In this document: positions 1 through 8,317 of the stretch, piece by piece
How the letters are laid out: every line of letters begins with the position of its first letter
Position numbering within the stretch: position 1 is the stretch's first letter
Source of the DNA: Mucilaginibacter gossypiicola
GTDB taxonomy: Bacteria; Bacteroidota; Bacteroidia; Sphingobacteriales; Sphingobacteriaceae
Direction: 5' to 3'
Assembly: GCF_900110105.1 (NCBI RefSeq)
Contig: NZ_FOCL01000009.1
Coordinates: 1 to 64,000, forward strand
Length of the DNA: 64,000 bases
Program-made: the position numbers and the translations under genes
Notes under the pieces: model-generated
Told to the model about the DNA's origin: nothing
The model's database searches: none
The model's input: the letters and a program-made list of their open reading frames with translations, nothing else

Positions 1-1
1 G

Positions 2-32
2 CAAAGGTAGCCACTTTTAACCCACTTCCAAA
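2..32 (-). promoter_or_regulatory. Bacteroidota-type promoter firing out of the left edge
   Basis: Read on the minus strand, TTTG (29-32) is followed after exactly 19 bases by TACCTTTG (2-9), a full match to the Bacteroidota -33/-7 consensus TTTG-N19-TAnnTTTG. Transcription would start just outside the window, so a leftward gene should begin there. The nearest gene inside the window starts at 654 and reads the same way, so this is not its promoter. Confidence 0.7.
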
Positions 33-195
33 TTATTTCTAACTCTTTTCCAACTATCCGCATTAACTCCCTATTCCTCAATCAGAAAAAGTTTCGAAAC
101 ACAGGCAAAAAGCCAATCCATAACCTTGTCTTAAAATACCAAACGGCTTTTTAAATAAACAATCAACATTTATTAATAACATTTAAAGGCCTGCT

Positions 196-654
196 TCAGC
201 GTGTTTCCAGATAAAAAGCAATAACACCTTTAACAATAAAACGATATTTATTAGCGCCCATATCACCGGCACCGTGCTCTATACCCGATAGATCATCTTC
301 AAAAAAACCGATAATATCAACAATCAAAAATTTGCTTTTGGGGTTTTGGTGTACCAATTTCAATGCTTTCAAAAAATCGGGCTTCAAAAATTCATCATCT
401 GTCAAAAACATATTTGCTCTTATTTCTTTACACTTCCCTGCTTCGCTGTGCAAGCTCCATCCCATATCCGAATAGCTATAAACAGCTCTTGTATATGCCA
501 ATTCATTCTTTTGCCCAGGCAAATCGCAAAATTCTGTAAGTTGTTGAAATTCGAGTACCGGTGGGGGGAAACGTATACCATTTTTATGCTGCGCAAAGGC
601 TGGTTTACACATCAGCACCAAAAATAGCATAGGCATTATCAATATTTTATTCAT
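196..654 (-). CDS. Small secreted protein of unknown function
   Basis: This 152-residue protein has a clear Sec signal peptide: Asn-Lys at the start, a hydrophobic stretch to about residue 20, and an AFAQ cleavage site. The mature part has no domain that I recognise. It contains two cysteines (CDLPGQK and GKCKEIR) that could form a disulfide, and an acidic, glycine-rich stretch (FFEDDLSGIEHGAGDMG) near the C-terminus. It probably ends up in the periplasm. The signal peptide argues that the frame is real, whereas the opposite-strand frame over the same bases has no such feature. It stands alone, divergent from the dehydratase gene to its right. Function unknown. Confidence 0.7.
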   Translation of the reverse strand: MNKILIMPMLFLVLMCKPAFAQHKNGIRFPPPVLEFQQLTEFCDLPGQKNELAYTRAVYSYSDMGWSLHSEAGKCKEIRANMFLTDDEFLKPDFLKALKLVHQNPKSKFLIVDIIGFFEDDLSGIEHGAGDMGANKYRFIVKGVIAFYLETR

Positions 655-734
655 TAGGTATATCTGTTCTTCTAAATTAAATAAAAGAGTTCCAACTTTT
701 CATTTACAAATACCTAAAACGATTTACAGAAGTC

Positions 735-742
735 TATATTTG
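735..742 (+). promoter_or_regulatory. Candidate -7 element before the dehydratase gene
   Basis: TATATTTG matches the TAnnTTTG -7 box; no TTTG lies 19 bases upstream, so only half of the promoter is visible. It overlaps a TTG at 740 in the dehydratase frame, so that TTG cannot be the start if this promoter is real. This supports the ATG at 776. Confidence 0.45.
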
Positions 743-775
743 TTAAACAACCAGTTTAAACACAATACATCATTT

Positions 776-2491
776 ATGGAGGATAAACCACTACGGAGCC
801 GGCAATGGTTTGGTAAAAAGGGTAAAGATGGCTTTATATACCGTGCGTGGATGAAAAACCAGGGTATCCCGGCACATCAGTTACAGGGTAAGCCCGTGAT
901 CGGTATCTGCAATACTTGGTCGGAACTTACACCTTGCAATGCGCATTTCCGCGAATTGGCGCAATCTGTAAAAAACGGTATTTATGAGGCGGGCGGTTAC
1001 CCGGTTGAATTTCCGGTAATGTCATTAGGCGAAACTTTGGTTAAACCTACTGCCATGCTGTACCGAAACCTGGTAAGTATGGATGTGGAAGAGAGTATCC
1101 GCGCAAACCCACTGGATGGTGTGGTACTGCTTTGCGGCTGCGACAAAACCACACCGGCGTTAGTAATGGGAGCCTGTAGCGTCAATATCCCGACTATTGT
1201 TGTTTCGGGCGGCGCCATGCTAACCGGCAAATACCGGGGCAGGGATATCGGCACATCTGATATCTGGCGCTTTTTTGCCGATCATCAAACCGGGCAAATG
1301 ACCGACGAGGATCTTTACACTGCCGAAGCCTGCATGGCCCGGAGCCAGGGACATTGTGCGGTAATGGGCACGGCCTCAACCATGGCCTGTATGGTTGAAT
1401 CACTGGGGCTTTCACTGGCAGAGAATGCTGCCATCCCTGCGGCCGACTCTCGCCGCAAGGCATTAGCGCATTTATCCGGCAACCGAATTGTTGACATGGT
1501 GCGGGAAGACCTCAAGCCTTCGGACATTCTTACCCGTCAGGCTTTTGAAAATGCCATCACTGTTAATGCTGCGATTGGCGGATCTACCAATTTTATTATT
1601 CATCTACTGGCCATTGCAGGCCGCATCGGGGTTGAATTAAATATGGACGATTTCAATACCTCAACCCGCAAAATACCTTTACTGGCCAATCTGCAACCAT
1701 CAGGCAAATATTTTATGGAGGATTTTTACTATGCCGGAGGTTTGCCGGCCCTGATGAAAGAGCTCCATGAACAGCTTAACAACAGTGCGATAACCGTAAG
1801 CGGGCATCCTATCTTACGCAACTATGAAAACAGTGAATGCTTTAACCGTGAGCTCATAGCATCCGTTGATAGTCCATTCAACCCGGCAGCTGGCATAACA
1901 GTACTTAAGGGAAACCTTTGCCAAAACGGAGCGGTGATAAAACCGTCGGCTGCAAGCACTCATTTAATGCAGCATACCGGCAAGGCGGTAGTATTTGAAA
2001 ACATAGAAGATTTTAACCACCGTATCAATGATCCAGCGCTGGATGTAGATAAAGACAGCGTACTGGTATTAAAAAACGCAGGGCCAAAAGGCTACCCAGG
2101 CATGCCCGAGGTTGGCAATATGCTGATCCCAAAAAAACTGGCCGATCAGGGCGTTACCGATATGGTACGCATCTCGGACGGGCGGATGAGTGGCACAGGC
2201 TTTGGCACCGTAGTGCTGCATGTATCGCCGGAAGCGGCAATCGGCGGAACATTGGCCGTAGTACAAGACGGCGACATTATTAAACTTGATGTACCCACTG
2301 GCACGCTGCATCTTGAAGTTAGCGATGACGAGATTGCCGAAAGAAAATCAAAACTTATATTAAATAACAATATCAGCAAACGCGGATACACTTATTTATA
2401 CCAAAACCATGTGGAACAGGCACATCTTGGGGCTGATCTCGATTTTTTAAAAGGAAGTTCGGGGAGCGAGGTTTTGAGAGATTCGCATTGA
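776..2491 (+). CDS. IlvD/Edd-family sugar-acid dehydratase (arabinonate/xylonate type)
   Basis: A 571-residue Fe-S dehydratase that removes water from dihydroxy acids to give 2-keto-3-deoxy acids. Cysteines fitting the cluster site are C45 (GICNTWSELTPC), C122 (CGCDKTTPA) and C194 (SQGHC); the C-terminal DGRMSGTGFG carries the serine conserved at the active site. The spacing resembles the sugar-acid branch (L-arabinonate/D-xylonate dehydratases) more than biosynthetic IlvD, but the exact substrate cannot be read from the sequence. ATG 776 is preferred over a TTG at 740 because a -7 box covers that TTG. An SDR oxidoreductase follows in the same direction after 148 bases, which fits a non-phosphorylated sugar oxidation route. 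Branched-chain amino acid DHAD is the alternative; no ilv genes are nearby. Confidence 0.85.
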   Translation: MEDKPLRSRQWFGKKGKDGFIYRAWMKNQGIPAHQLQGKPVIGICNTWSELTPCNAHFRELAQSVKNGIYEAGGYPVEFPVMSLGETLVKPTAMLYRNLVSMDVEESIRANPLDGVVLLCGCDKTTPALVMGACSVNIPTIVVSGGAMLTGKYRGRDIGTSDIWRFFADHQTGQMTDEDLYTAEACMARSQGHCAVMGTASTMACMVESLGLSLAENAAIPAADSRRKALAHLSGNRIVDMVREDLKPSDILTRQAFENAITVNAAIGGSTNFIIHLLAIAGRIGVELNMDDFNTSTRKIPLLANLQPSGKYFMEDFYYAGGLPALMKELHEQLNNSAITVSGHPILRNYENSECFNRELIASVDSPFNPAAGITVLKGNLCQNGAVIKPSAASTHLMQHTGKAVVFENIEDFNHRINDPALDVDKDSVLVLKNAGPKGYPGMPEVGNMLIPKKLADQGVTDMVRISDGRMSGTGFGTVVLHVSPEAAIGGTLAVVQDGDIIKLDVPTGTLHLEVSDDEIAERKSKLILNNNISKRGYTYLYQNHVEQAHLGADLDFLKGSSGSEVLRDSH

Positions 2492-2534
2492 AATATAATT
2501 GATGAAATAACAAATAAGCTTTGAGCGAGGAATG

Positions 2535-2604
2535 GTCAGCCTGAACCCGTCGAAGACTCGCGTGCAGAGGCCCGCCCACCATGCTTCGACAGGCTCAGCA
2601 TGAC
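2535..2604. repeat. Imperfect inverted repeat, REP-like
   Basis: Arms 2535-2555 and 2584-2604 are 21 bases each, agree at 17 of 21 positions as an inverted repeat, and enclose 28 bases. The right arm contains CTTCGACAGGCTCAGCATGA, a word I associate with dispersed intergenic repeats in many bacteria. It lies between the dehydratase and SDR genes, so it would be transcribed if they are co-transcribed. Confidence 0.6.
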
Positions 2605-2639
2605 AACCACAATAAGTTAACCAACCATCAACCTAAAAA

Positions 2640-3407
2640 ATGATAACTGATAAATTTAGCGGCCAGGTAGCCATAATAACCGGCGCAGGGCAAGGGATAG
2701 GTTTTGAGATAGCTAAACAACTGAGCCTTGCCGGCGCAGCAGTATTACTAAATGATTTGAGCGAAGAGCTGGCCACCAGGGCGGCAGATACTATTAATAG
2801 TTTGGGAGGTAATTGTTATCCGATAGCCGGGGATGCTTCAGATATTGATTTCATACAGCAAATGGTTGATGAAGCTGTTCAACGCTACGGCAAACTTACC
2901 ATTGCCATTGCCAATGCGGGCATCACTTTGTTTGGCGATTTTTTGAATTATCCGGCCCAATCCCTGCAAAGTGTGATGAATGTTAATCTGCAAGGCAGCT
3001 TCTTTTTAGCGCAAAGGGCCGCCAGGCAAATTGTAAAACAAAAAAGCGGGGGAAGCATCCTGTTCATGTCATCGGTTACGGGGCACCAGGCGCACCAGGA
3101 CCTTGCTGCATATGGCATGACTAAAGCTGCCCTCGAAATGCTGGCAAAAAGTCTGGTAGTTGAACTATCACAACATCAAATTACCTTAAATACGGTTGCC
3201 CCCGGCGCTACCTTAACCGAGCGTACTATGGAAGATGCCGGCTACCAAAAAACCTGGGCCCGCATTACGCCAATGGGTCGCGCCGCCACTGTTGAAGATG
3301 TAGCAAACGCAGTGCTGTTTTTAGTATCTCCCGATGCCAGGCATATCACCGGCCAAAACCTGGTGGTGGATGGAGGGTGGACGGCGGTTAGTACCTCGCC
3401 TTATTAG
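2640..3407 (+). CDS. SDR-family NAD(P)-dependent oxidoreductase
   Basis: A 255-residue classical short-chain dehydrogenase. The Rossmann motif TGAGQGIG is at residues 14-21, NAG at 92-94, the catalytic serine in MSSVTG near 144-145, and Tyr158/Lys162 in YGMTK. The C-terminal part has the usual P-G-A-T loop (VAPGATLTERTM) and the ending GQNLVVDGGW. Such enzymes oxidise or reduce alcohol/ketone groups of sugars, sugar acids or acyl chains. The preceding sugar-acid dehydratase gene suggests a role in the same sugar route, perhaps as the sugar dehydrogenase; this is inference. It ends just before a short repeat (3412-3441) and a terminator shared with the convergent epimerase gene. Confidence 0.88.
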   Translation: MITDKFSGQVAIITGAGQGIGFEIAKQLSLAGAAVLLNDLSEELATRAADTINSLGGNCYPIAGDASDIDFIQQMVDEAVQRYGKLTIAIANAGITLFGDFLNYPAQSLQSVMNVNLQGSFFLAQRAARQIVKQKSGGSILFMSSVTGHQAHQDLAAYGMTKAALEMLAKSLVVELSQHQITLNTVAPGATLTERTMEDAGYQKTWARITPMGRAATVEDVANAVLFLVSPDARHITGQNLVVDGGWTAVSTSPY

Positions 3408-3411
3408 TGAG

Positions 3412-3441
3412 TGGTTGATTGAGTTGATTAGGTGAGTGGTT
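3412..3441. repeat. GTTGATTA-type repeat, copy 1
   Basis: These 30 bases are identical to 60121-60150, about 57 kb away. They are built from degenerate GTTGATT words (core AGTTGATTAGGTGAGTGGTT). The copy starts five bases after the SDR stop codon. Confidence 0.75.
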
Positions 3442-3463
3442 TCTCTCCTTTGATTTAACAACC

Positions 3464-3496
3464 AGACTTACGAAGTTTTAAAAACTTCGTAAGTCT
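3464..3496. terminator. Bidirectional hairpin terminator
   Basis: Perfect 16-base arms (AGACTTACGAAGTTTT, 3464-3479, and its complement 3481-3496) lie between the convergent SDR and epimerase genes. The centre is T4A5, so U-rich tails exist in both directions only inside the loop. The right arm touches the last base of the epimerase stop codon. Confidence 0.75.
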
Positions 3497-4350
3497 CAAT
3501 GAGCTTCAAAGTTATTCAACAAGTAATCAAACGTAAACTTCGGCTCATAACCGAAATACCGTTTAGCTTTGTCGCTTACATAAACCCTATCGATGCTTTT
3601 CGGAAGGGCCCAACCTTTGGATTGGTAAACAGTTTCAGCTTGCGGATAATGTTTCTTTATAACTGATGCGGGATCATGCTTTAGCTGCGCAAGCTCATCC
3701 TTGTTAAAAGGCGAACTGCTGGTGATATTAAAAATCTCGAACTCAGGAAAAGTTTGCTCCAAAGCCAATCGCAGACCTTCGGCACCATCCCGTTCATCAA
3801 GGCCGCGGTACAGGCGATGATTTAGTTTGAGGTTATCCGTTTCAGGCAGGAAACGCCCAACCCTATATACTGACGTTTGCAAACCTTCACGGTAAAAGAA
3901 ATCCTTACAAAGCTGCTCGGCCGTTTGTTTGGTAATGTCATAAATATCGCGTGGTTTAATGGATAGTTCTTCATCAACCCAAACAGCCTGGTTAGCATCA
4001 ACCATCGCATCGCCATAAATAGATGTAGTACTGGTGTACAGCATCTTTTCTACACCATTGGCTATGCAGGCATTGAGCAAATTAAGCGTGCCATAAATAT
4101 TTACGTCGATGAATGCTTCTCTTGGATAATTTAATTCATAATGCTTACCATGGATGGCCGCAATGTGAATAACAGCATCGATATTTTGAGTAACGGTTAA
4201 AACAGCATCTTTATTTAATATATCAATCTGCTTATCGGTAGTTTCGGCGGGGATTACATCTATCCCAACAACATCGTGACCTGTTGCCTGCAAATGTTTA
4301 ACTGTAACCGCCCCTAACCTGCCCGATGAGCCTGTAACTAAAACGCGCAT
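3496..4350 (-). CDS. NAD-dependent epimerase/dehydratase family protein
   Basis: A 284-residue extended-SDR protein. The N-terminal VTGSSGRLG (residues 5-13) is the nucleotide-binding loop, and an acidic residue (D31) after the second strand favours NAD. The active site is visible as TSTTS (107-110) and Y137/K141 in YDITK. The C-terminal half forms the substrate lobe and ends with a typical GYEPKFTFD segment. It probably acts on a nucleotide sugar or other sugar derivative; the substrate is unknown. The gene starts 3 bases after the stop codon of the GNAT gene, so the two are very likely translated from one message, possibly starting at the amylase or its regulator. Confidence 0.85.
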   Translation of the reverse strand: MRVLVTGSSGRLGAVTVKHLQATGHDVVGIDVIPAETTDKQIDILNKDAVLTVTQNIDAVIHIAAIHGKHYELNYPREAFIDVNIYGTLNLLNACIANGVEKMLYTSTTSIYGDAMVDANQAVWVDEELSIKPRDIYDITKQTAEQLCKDFFYREGLQTSVYRVGRFLPETDNLKLNHRLYRGLDERDGAEGLRLALEQTFPEFEIFNITSSSPFNKDELAQLKHDPASVIKKHYPQAETVYQSKGWALPKSIDRVYVSDKAKRYFGYEPKFTFDYLLNNFEAH

Positions 4351-4353
4351 ATA

Positions 4354-4653
4354 TTAATGTCCGGGAGCTATAGCCAATATCCGGGACCACTCGGGATGGC
4401 GTTTCAGGTACGATGCCACATAAACACAAAGTGGCACCAGTTTTAGGTTGTTTTCCTCAATATAATTAAATGCCTTTTCAACAATGGCCGATGCTACGCC
4501 TTTACCTTCCAGTTCAACCGGCACTTCGGTATGGATGAGGTAAATTTTATCGTCCTTTTTTTTGTAGTCGATAAAAGCGCGGTGACCTTCAACAATTAGT
4601 TCAAAATTGTGAATGGCTTCATTATTTACAAGAGGAATTTCTTCGTATTTCAT
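4354..4653 (-). CDS. Small GNAT-like N-acetyltransferase (YjdJ type)
   Basis: At 99 residues this matches the compact YjdJ-type GNAT domain. The acetyl-CoA loop is seen as LEGKGVASAIVEKAF (about 48-62), and a conserved cysteine (C76) sits in PLCVYVASYLKRHPEW, as in this subfamily. The acceptor is unknown; members are usually annotated only as N-acetyltransferases. It sits between the alpha-amylase gene (64 bases upstream) and the epimerase gene (3 bases downstream), so it is probably part of that leftward operon. Confidence 0.82.
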   Translation of the reverse strand: MKYEEIPLVNNEAIHNFELIVEGHRAFIDYKKKDDKIYLIHTEVPVELEGKGVASAIVEKAFNYIEENNLKLVPLCVYVASYLKRHPEWSRILAIAPGH

Positions 4654-4717
4654 AGCTGTATGTGTTACGTGATGAACAAATGTAAATGTATAAAATGTTC
4701 GTCCTGTTTAACAGAAT

Positions 4718-6205
4718 TTACTTCTTAATTCCCCAAACCGATAACGATCCCGCTTTAACTTTAAACTCGGCCCAGCCATCGGCAGTGATCACTACTTCCT
4801 CCCCATCATGCTTGTTCAAATAATCCACAAAAACTTTACCTGCATGCCCGGCCCCGATTTCCATTTCCTTAAAACCATCCTCACTGTTTGAAATTACCAC
4901 GGCGCAACCTGAATCTTCGTGATCCGTATCGCCTTCACGCGTCCAGCCTATGCAATTTGGATGGTCAAAGTAATCATGCTGGGTTCCATAGGCCATATTT
5001 TTTCTTACATAAAGCATAGCTTCCAGCTCCTCAACCACCGGCAGTTCAATTTCATATTCTTCGCCGTCGCCGCCTTTATCGGTGTATTTTGCGCCATACA
5101 TATCAGCATAAAAAACGCACGGATAGCCGGCTTCGCGCAGCAATATGAGTGCGTAGGCAATTGGTTTAAACCACTGCTCTACCGGTTGCTCTAACGATTG
5201 CAACGGTTGGGTATCATGGTTTTCAACCAGGGTAACTGCACGTTCTGGATTTACGCTAACCAATGTATTGTCAAAAATTGTAGTGAGGTCATAATCCTTA
5301 CCCTGTTTAGAAGCATGGTGCATGTTATCGTGCAGCGGGGCATCAAAAAGTGACATGCGACCTTCGGTGGCTTCAATATATTTTAACAGCTTGGGTAACT
5401 CGAAAGCCCAGTACTCGCCAACGGAAAAAAACTCGTGCTTAAACTCGCTACGCATATAATCGAGCCATTCATTATAAAAACCGTGATCCATGTGTTTTAT
5501 GGCATCAAGCCTGAAGCCGTTAAACCCAGCTGTTTTAAAATACCATTTACCCCAGTTTTTTAATTCCTCCCTTACGCTTGGGTTACGAGTGTCAATGTCC
5601 GAAAGCATGAGGTAATCATAGTTGCCGTTTTCGTCGTCAAGCACATCCTCCCAACCCTCACCATATTGATTCTGGATGCTGAATATGGCCGTTTCTTTTT
5701 TATAAGCATCATAGTCAATGCCCGAAAAGCATTGCCAATCCCATATAAATTTGGAGTATTTCCCTTTGCGACCGGGAAATGTGAATTTGGTATAAGCACC
5801 TATTTCATAAACATCGCTTATAAATTCGTTGCGGTTGGCCGGGTCAACCTTACGGGCGTTAACCTTTTCAATTTCATCGGCGCCGCCCATATGATTAAGC
5901 ACAACATCAACATAAACTTTTAATTGGGCTTTTTGGGCGGCAGCTATGGCATCAAGATACTCCTGTTTAGTGCCGTATTTGGTAGCGACGGTACCTTTCT
6001 GATCAAATTCGCCAAGATCATAAATATCATAAACATCGTACCCGGCCGAGTAGCCTCCGCTTGCAGCTTTATAAGCCGGTGGAAGCCATACCGAATCGAT
6101 CCCTTTTTTCTTTAAATTTTCTGCATCATTTTTTAACTGATTCCACAATCTGCCTCCGGCGGGGTAATACCATTCAAAAAACTGCAGCATTGTAAAATTT
6201 TCCAT
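4718..6205 (-). CDS. Cytoplasmic alpha-amylase, GH13
   Basis: A 495-residue alpha-amylase hydrolysing alpha-1,4 bonds in starch, glycogen or maltodextrins. The GH13 conserved regions are in order: DVVLNH (100-105), FRLDAIKH with nucleophile D234, GEYW with acid E264, and ENHDTQ with D331. The protein starts directly with the barrel (MENFTMLQFFEWYYP) and has no signal peptide, so it should act inside the cell, like the AmyS/AmyA cytoplasmic liquefying type (GH13_5). That suggests turnover of stored glycogen or imported dextrins rather than extracellular starch. A two-HTH regulator gene lies 105 bases upstream in the same direction. Confidence 0.92.
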   Translation of the reverse strand: MENFTMLQFFEWYYPAGGRLWNQLKNDAENLKKKGIDSVWLPPAYKAASGGYSAGYDVYDIYDLGEFDQKGTVATKYGTKQEYLDAIAAAQKAQLKVYVDVVLNHMGGADEIEKVNARKVDPANRNEFISDVYEIGAYTKFTFPGRKGKYSKFIWDWQCFSGIDYDAYKKETAIFSIQNQYGEGWEDVLDDENGNYDYLMLSDIDTRNPSVREELKNWGKWYFKTAGFNGFRLDAIKHMDHGFYNEWLDYMRSEFKHEFFSVGEYWAFELPKLLKYIEATEGRMSLFDAPLHDNMHHASKQGKDYDLTTIFDNTLVSVNPERAVTLVENHDTQPLQSLEQPVEQWFKPIAYALILLREAGYPCVFYADMYGAKYTDKGGDGEEYEIELPVVEELEAMLYVRKNMAYGTQHDYFDHPNCIGWTREGDTDHEDSGCAVVISNSEDGFKEMEIGAGHAGKVFVDYLNKHDGEEVVITADGWAEFKVKAGSLSVWGIKK

Positions 6206-6231
6206 GCGTTTAATTAAGTAAGCTATTTTTA

Positions 6232-6248
6232 GTTGATACTTAACTAAA
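6232..6248. promoter_or_regulatory. Possible operator before alpha-amylase
   Basis: TAGTTGATACTTAACTA is an imperfect palindrome with 5-base outer half-sites TAGTT/AACTA. It lies about 30 bases before the amylase start, immediately beside a TATATTTA that resembles a minus-strand -7 box (TAnnTTTG). The adjacent HTH regulator is the obvious candidate to bind it. Only the partial symmetry is observed; binding is inference. Confidence 0.3.
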
Positions 6249-6310
6249 TATACGCAGAAAGGTTTTATTGACGCTTAACCCCAATATTAAATCACTGTAA
6301 ACCAAAATGT

Positions 6311-7003
6311 TTACCCTGCGTGAATCTGGTGAATTTTTTCTTTGGCGCTATCCAGCAATGACTCGTTACAACCGCTTTCATCAACAAGCTCAGCAATTCG
6401 GTAGCTGTAATATTCGCGTTTTAATACAGTGGGGGCTATCCCGAAAGCATTGGCAAGCAGCATTAGTTTTTCGGGATTAAAGGCCATTTCTCCTTTTTCA
6501 ACCTGGGTTAAACATGCTTCTTCTACACCAAGCCTGTCGGCCAGTGCCTGAAGTGTAATGTTAACCGAATTTCTGTATTGATAAATAAAAGCGCCGAAAT
6601 GACTTTGAGTGTGGATATCGCCAGATATATTAACCACCGGCAAAACTTCTTCCGCTTTGTAATCGGCATTGATATGCTGTACAAACAAATGCCGGGCGCT
6701 TTTAAATAGTACCGAAAAGCGATAAGCCATCTGGTCGAACAAATTCTCGTCAATGCTGTAATTAACATTCCCTTTGATACCATAAACCTTTAGGATGCCT
6801 AAATTTTTAAGTTCGGCCACATGTTTGTTTATCGTTTCGATATTAAAGGGGATTTCGTAAAGCATTTCGCGCTTTACAATATTATTGTGTTCGATAATGA
6901 TCCGGATAATGGCAACCCTTACCGGAAGCGCCAGGGCTTTGGCAAAGTTTGATAGTTCTTTATCACTATCGTCAAAATTGTTATATGAATAGGAAAGTGG
7001 CAT
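6311..7003 (-). CDS. Transcriptional regulator with ArsR-like and XRE-type HTH domains
   Basis: A 230-residue protein. Residues about 15-90 look like an ArsR-type winged helix (VRIAIIRIIIEHNNIVKRE, then NIETINKHVAELKNLGILKV), the second helix being the recognition helix. Residues about 139-195 form a second, Cro/C1-type HTH (ALADRLGVEEACLTQVEKGE). Having two DNA-binding domains is unusual. It has no evident sensor domain, although the linker (about 95-135) could bind a ligand. It precedes alpha-amylase in the same direction and may control that operon. Confidence 0.75.
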   Translation of the reverse strand: MPLSYSYNNFDDSDKELSNFAKALALPVRVAIIRIIIEHNNIVKREMLYEIPFNIETINKHVAELKNLGILKVYGIKGNVNYSIDENLFDQMAYRFSVLFKSARHLFVQHINADYKAEEVLPVVNISGDIHTQSHFGAFIYQYRNSVNITLQALADRLGVEEACLTQVEKGEMAFNPEKLMLLANAFGIAPTVLKREYYSYRIAELVDESGCNESLLDSAKEKIHQIHAG

Positions 7004-7153
7004 GCTGACAAATTATAAATGCTCTCAGCCGTTAAAACCGCGTATAAGCAAATGTTTACGGGCCCGGGCCCATGTAAAATGATTTATAATAAACTAAACG
7101 GGACAGCCATTTGTAAATTGTCAATTACTGACAGTATATGGCCTTACAATTTG

Positions 7154-7531
7154 TCAAACAATCAGTTGCCGGTTAAACAGGTAAATTGGTTGGGATAAAA
7201 CTTTTTTAAGGTTTAATAACCTGATGAAGTGATATGTGATATCCTTTCGGGCCCCGAAAAGCAAAGGATACAACAGAAATGGCAAAAAAGAGAACCTTAA
7301 CCTTAAATTGACAACAGGGTGCGCCAATTTTTTTTGAATAGCAGTCATCAATGTTAAGCTGCCATCGCGGTATTGGATTATACGTTTACTAAACGATTTC
7401 TCTAACAGAAAGATGTTAACTTTTACAGGAGGATGCAGCCTGTTTAAAACTACAAAACCAACAAAAGGCTTTGCCGCAAACATAAGTGTAGCAAACAATA
7501 AGACAAGCTTAAGTTTATATTGCGGTTTCAT
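7154..7531 (-). CDS. Small hypothetical membrane-associated protein
   Basis: A 125-residue basic protein with an N-terminal hydrophobic segment (about residues 8-28) and a second hydrophobic patch (about 81-93, FLPFLLYPLLFG). The layout - N-terminal segment, FVVLNRLHPP, central KKLAHPVVNL, C-terminal QPIYLFNRQLIV - resembles small uncharacterised proteins I recall from Sphingobacteriaceae, but no function is known to me. It stands alone between a regulator and an FMN reductase. The frame could still be spurious; no good ribosome site or promoter is seen. Confidence 0.5.
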   Translation of the reverse strand: MKPQYKLKLVLLFATLMFAAKPFVGFVVLNRLHPPVKVNIFLLEKSFSKRIIQYRDGSLTLMTAIQKKLAHPVVNLRLRFSFLPFLLYPLLFGARKDITYHFIRLLNLKKVLSQPIYLFNRQLIV

Positions 7532-7610
7532 TACCGTAAAGCTATGTCTCTAATTTAACCTTAATGTTAAGTTTTGAATTACCTGAACGCTATTTGATTT
7601 AAACCCCAAA

Positions 7611-7634
7611 AAAAATCCCCTGCCTGTTAAAGCA
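7611..7634 (-). terminator. Terminator after FMN reductase
   Basis: AAAATCCCCTGC and GCAAGGGATTTT form a 12-base stem with one mismatch and an 8-base loop. On the minus strand it is followed by a run of T, as expected for intrinsic termination of the gene ending at 7664. Confidence 0.7.
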
Positions 7635-7663
7635 AGGGATTTTTCAGCTATCTAAATAGCTTG

Positions 7664-8233
7664 TTATTTATCTTCCCGTATTGCCTTCATACCTTTTGTC
7701 CATCGTACTAATTGATCGAGCATGATTTTGGCATTTTTATCCAGTCGCTCATCTGTGGTAAAGTTATTATCCTCATCAACAAATTGATTTAACTGAGGGA
7801 TATTCACCATCTCGGCAAGGGCTACATTTTTTAGCGAGAGCAAATCGGTTTTTAAACTCATAACCGCTCTAACTCCGGCAAAAGGGCCAATGGAATAGCT
7901 TACAATGCCACTTGGCTTATAAGCCCATTCGTGTACCAAATACTCAATTGCATTTTTAAGCGGGGCCGGATAGCTGTAATCATATTCGGCAGTTACAAAA
8001 ATAAAGGCATCAGCTTGTTCAATTTTAGCACTCCACTGTTTGGTGTGTTCATGTTCGTATTGTTTAAGGGCGGGATGAACAGGCTCGTTCATCAGCGGGA
8101 GGTTAAGCTCACCGAGGTCAATCATTTCGGCCTCAAAACCATGGCTATTGGCCACCTCAGTTATCCATTTAGCAATTGCAGGCCCTTTACGGCCGGGACG
8201 TACGGTTGATGTTATTACTTTGAGTTTATACAT
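7664..8233 (-). CDS. NADPH-dependent FMN reductase family protein
   Basis: A 189-residue flavodoxin-like reductase. The FMN phosphate loop is STVRPGRKG (9-17), and the second flavin motif is EYDYSYPAPLKNAIEYL (83-99), in the usual positions for NAD(P)H-dependent FMN or quinone reductases of the azoreductase/ArsH superfamily. It probably reduces flavin, quinones or azo/nitro compounds in the cytoplasm. It is monocistronic: a terminator follows it, and the next upstream gene (universal stress protein) is 84 bases away. The physiological substrate is not evident. Confidence 0.87.
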   Translation of the reverse strand: MYKLKVITSTVRPGRKGPAIAKWITEVANSHGFEAEMIDLGELNLPLMNEPVHPALKQYEHEHTKQWSAKIEQADAFIFVTAEYDYSYPAPLKNAIEYLVHEWAYKPSGIVSYSIGPFAGVRAVMSLKTDLLSLKNVALAEMVNIPQLNQFVDEDNNFTTDERLDKNAKIMLDQLVRWTKGMKAIREDK

Positions 8234-8317
8234 GCTTATCTGTTTGCAGTAAATATTAACAATTCATTACAACTGCAAATAACTTAAAAAAACAAGATGA
8301 TAAAATCGTTACAAATC

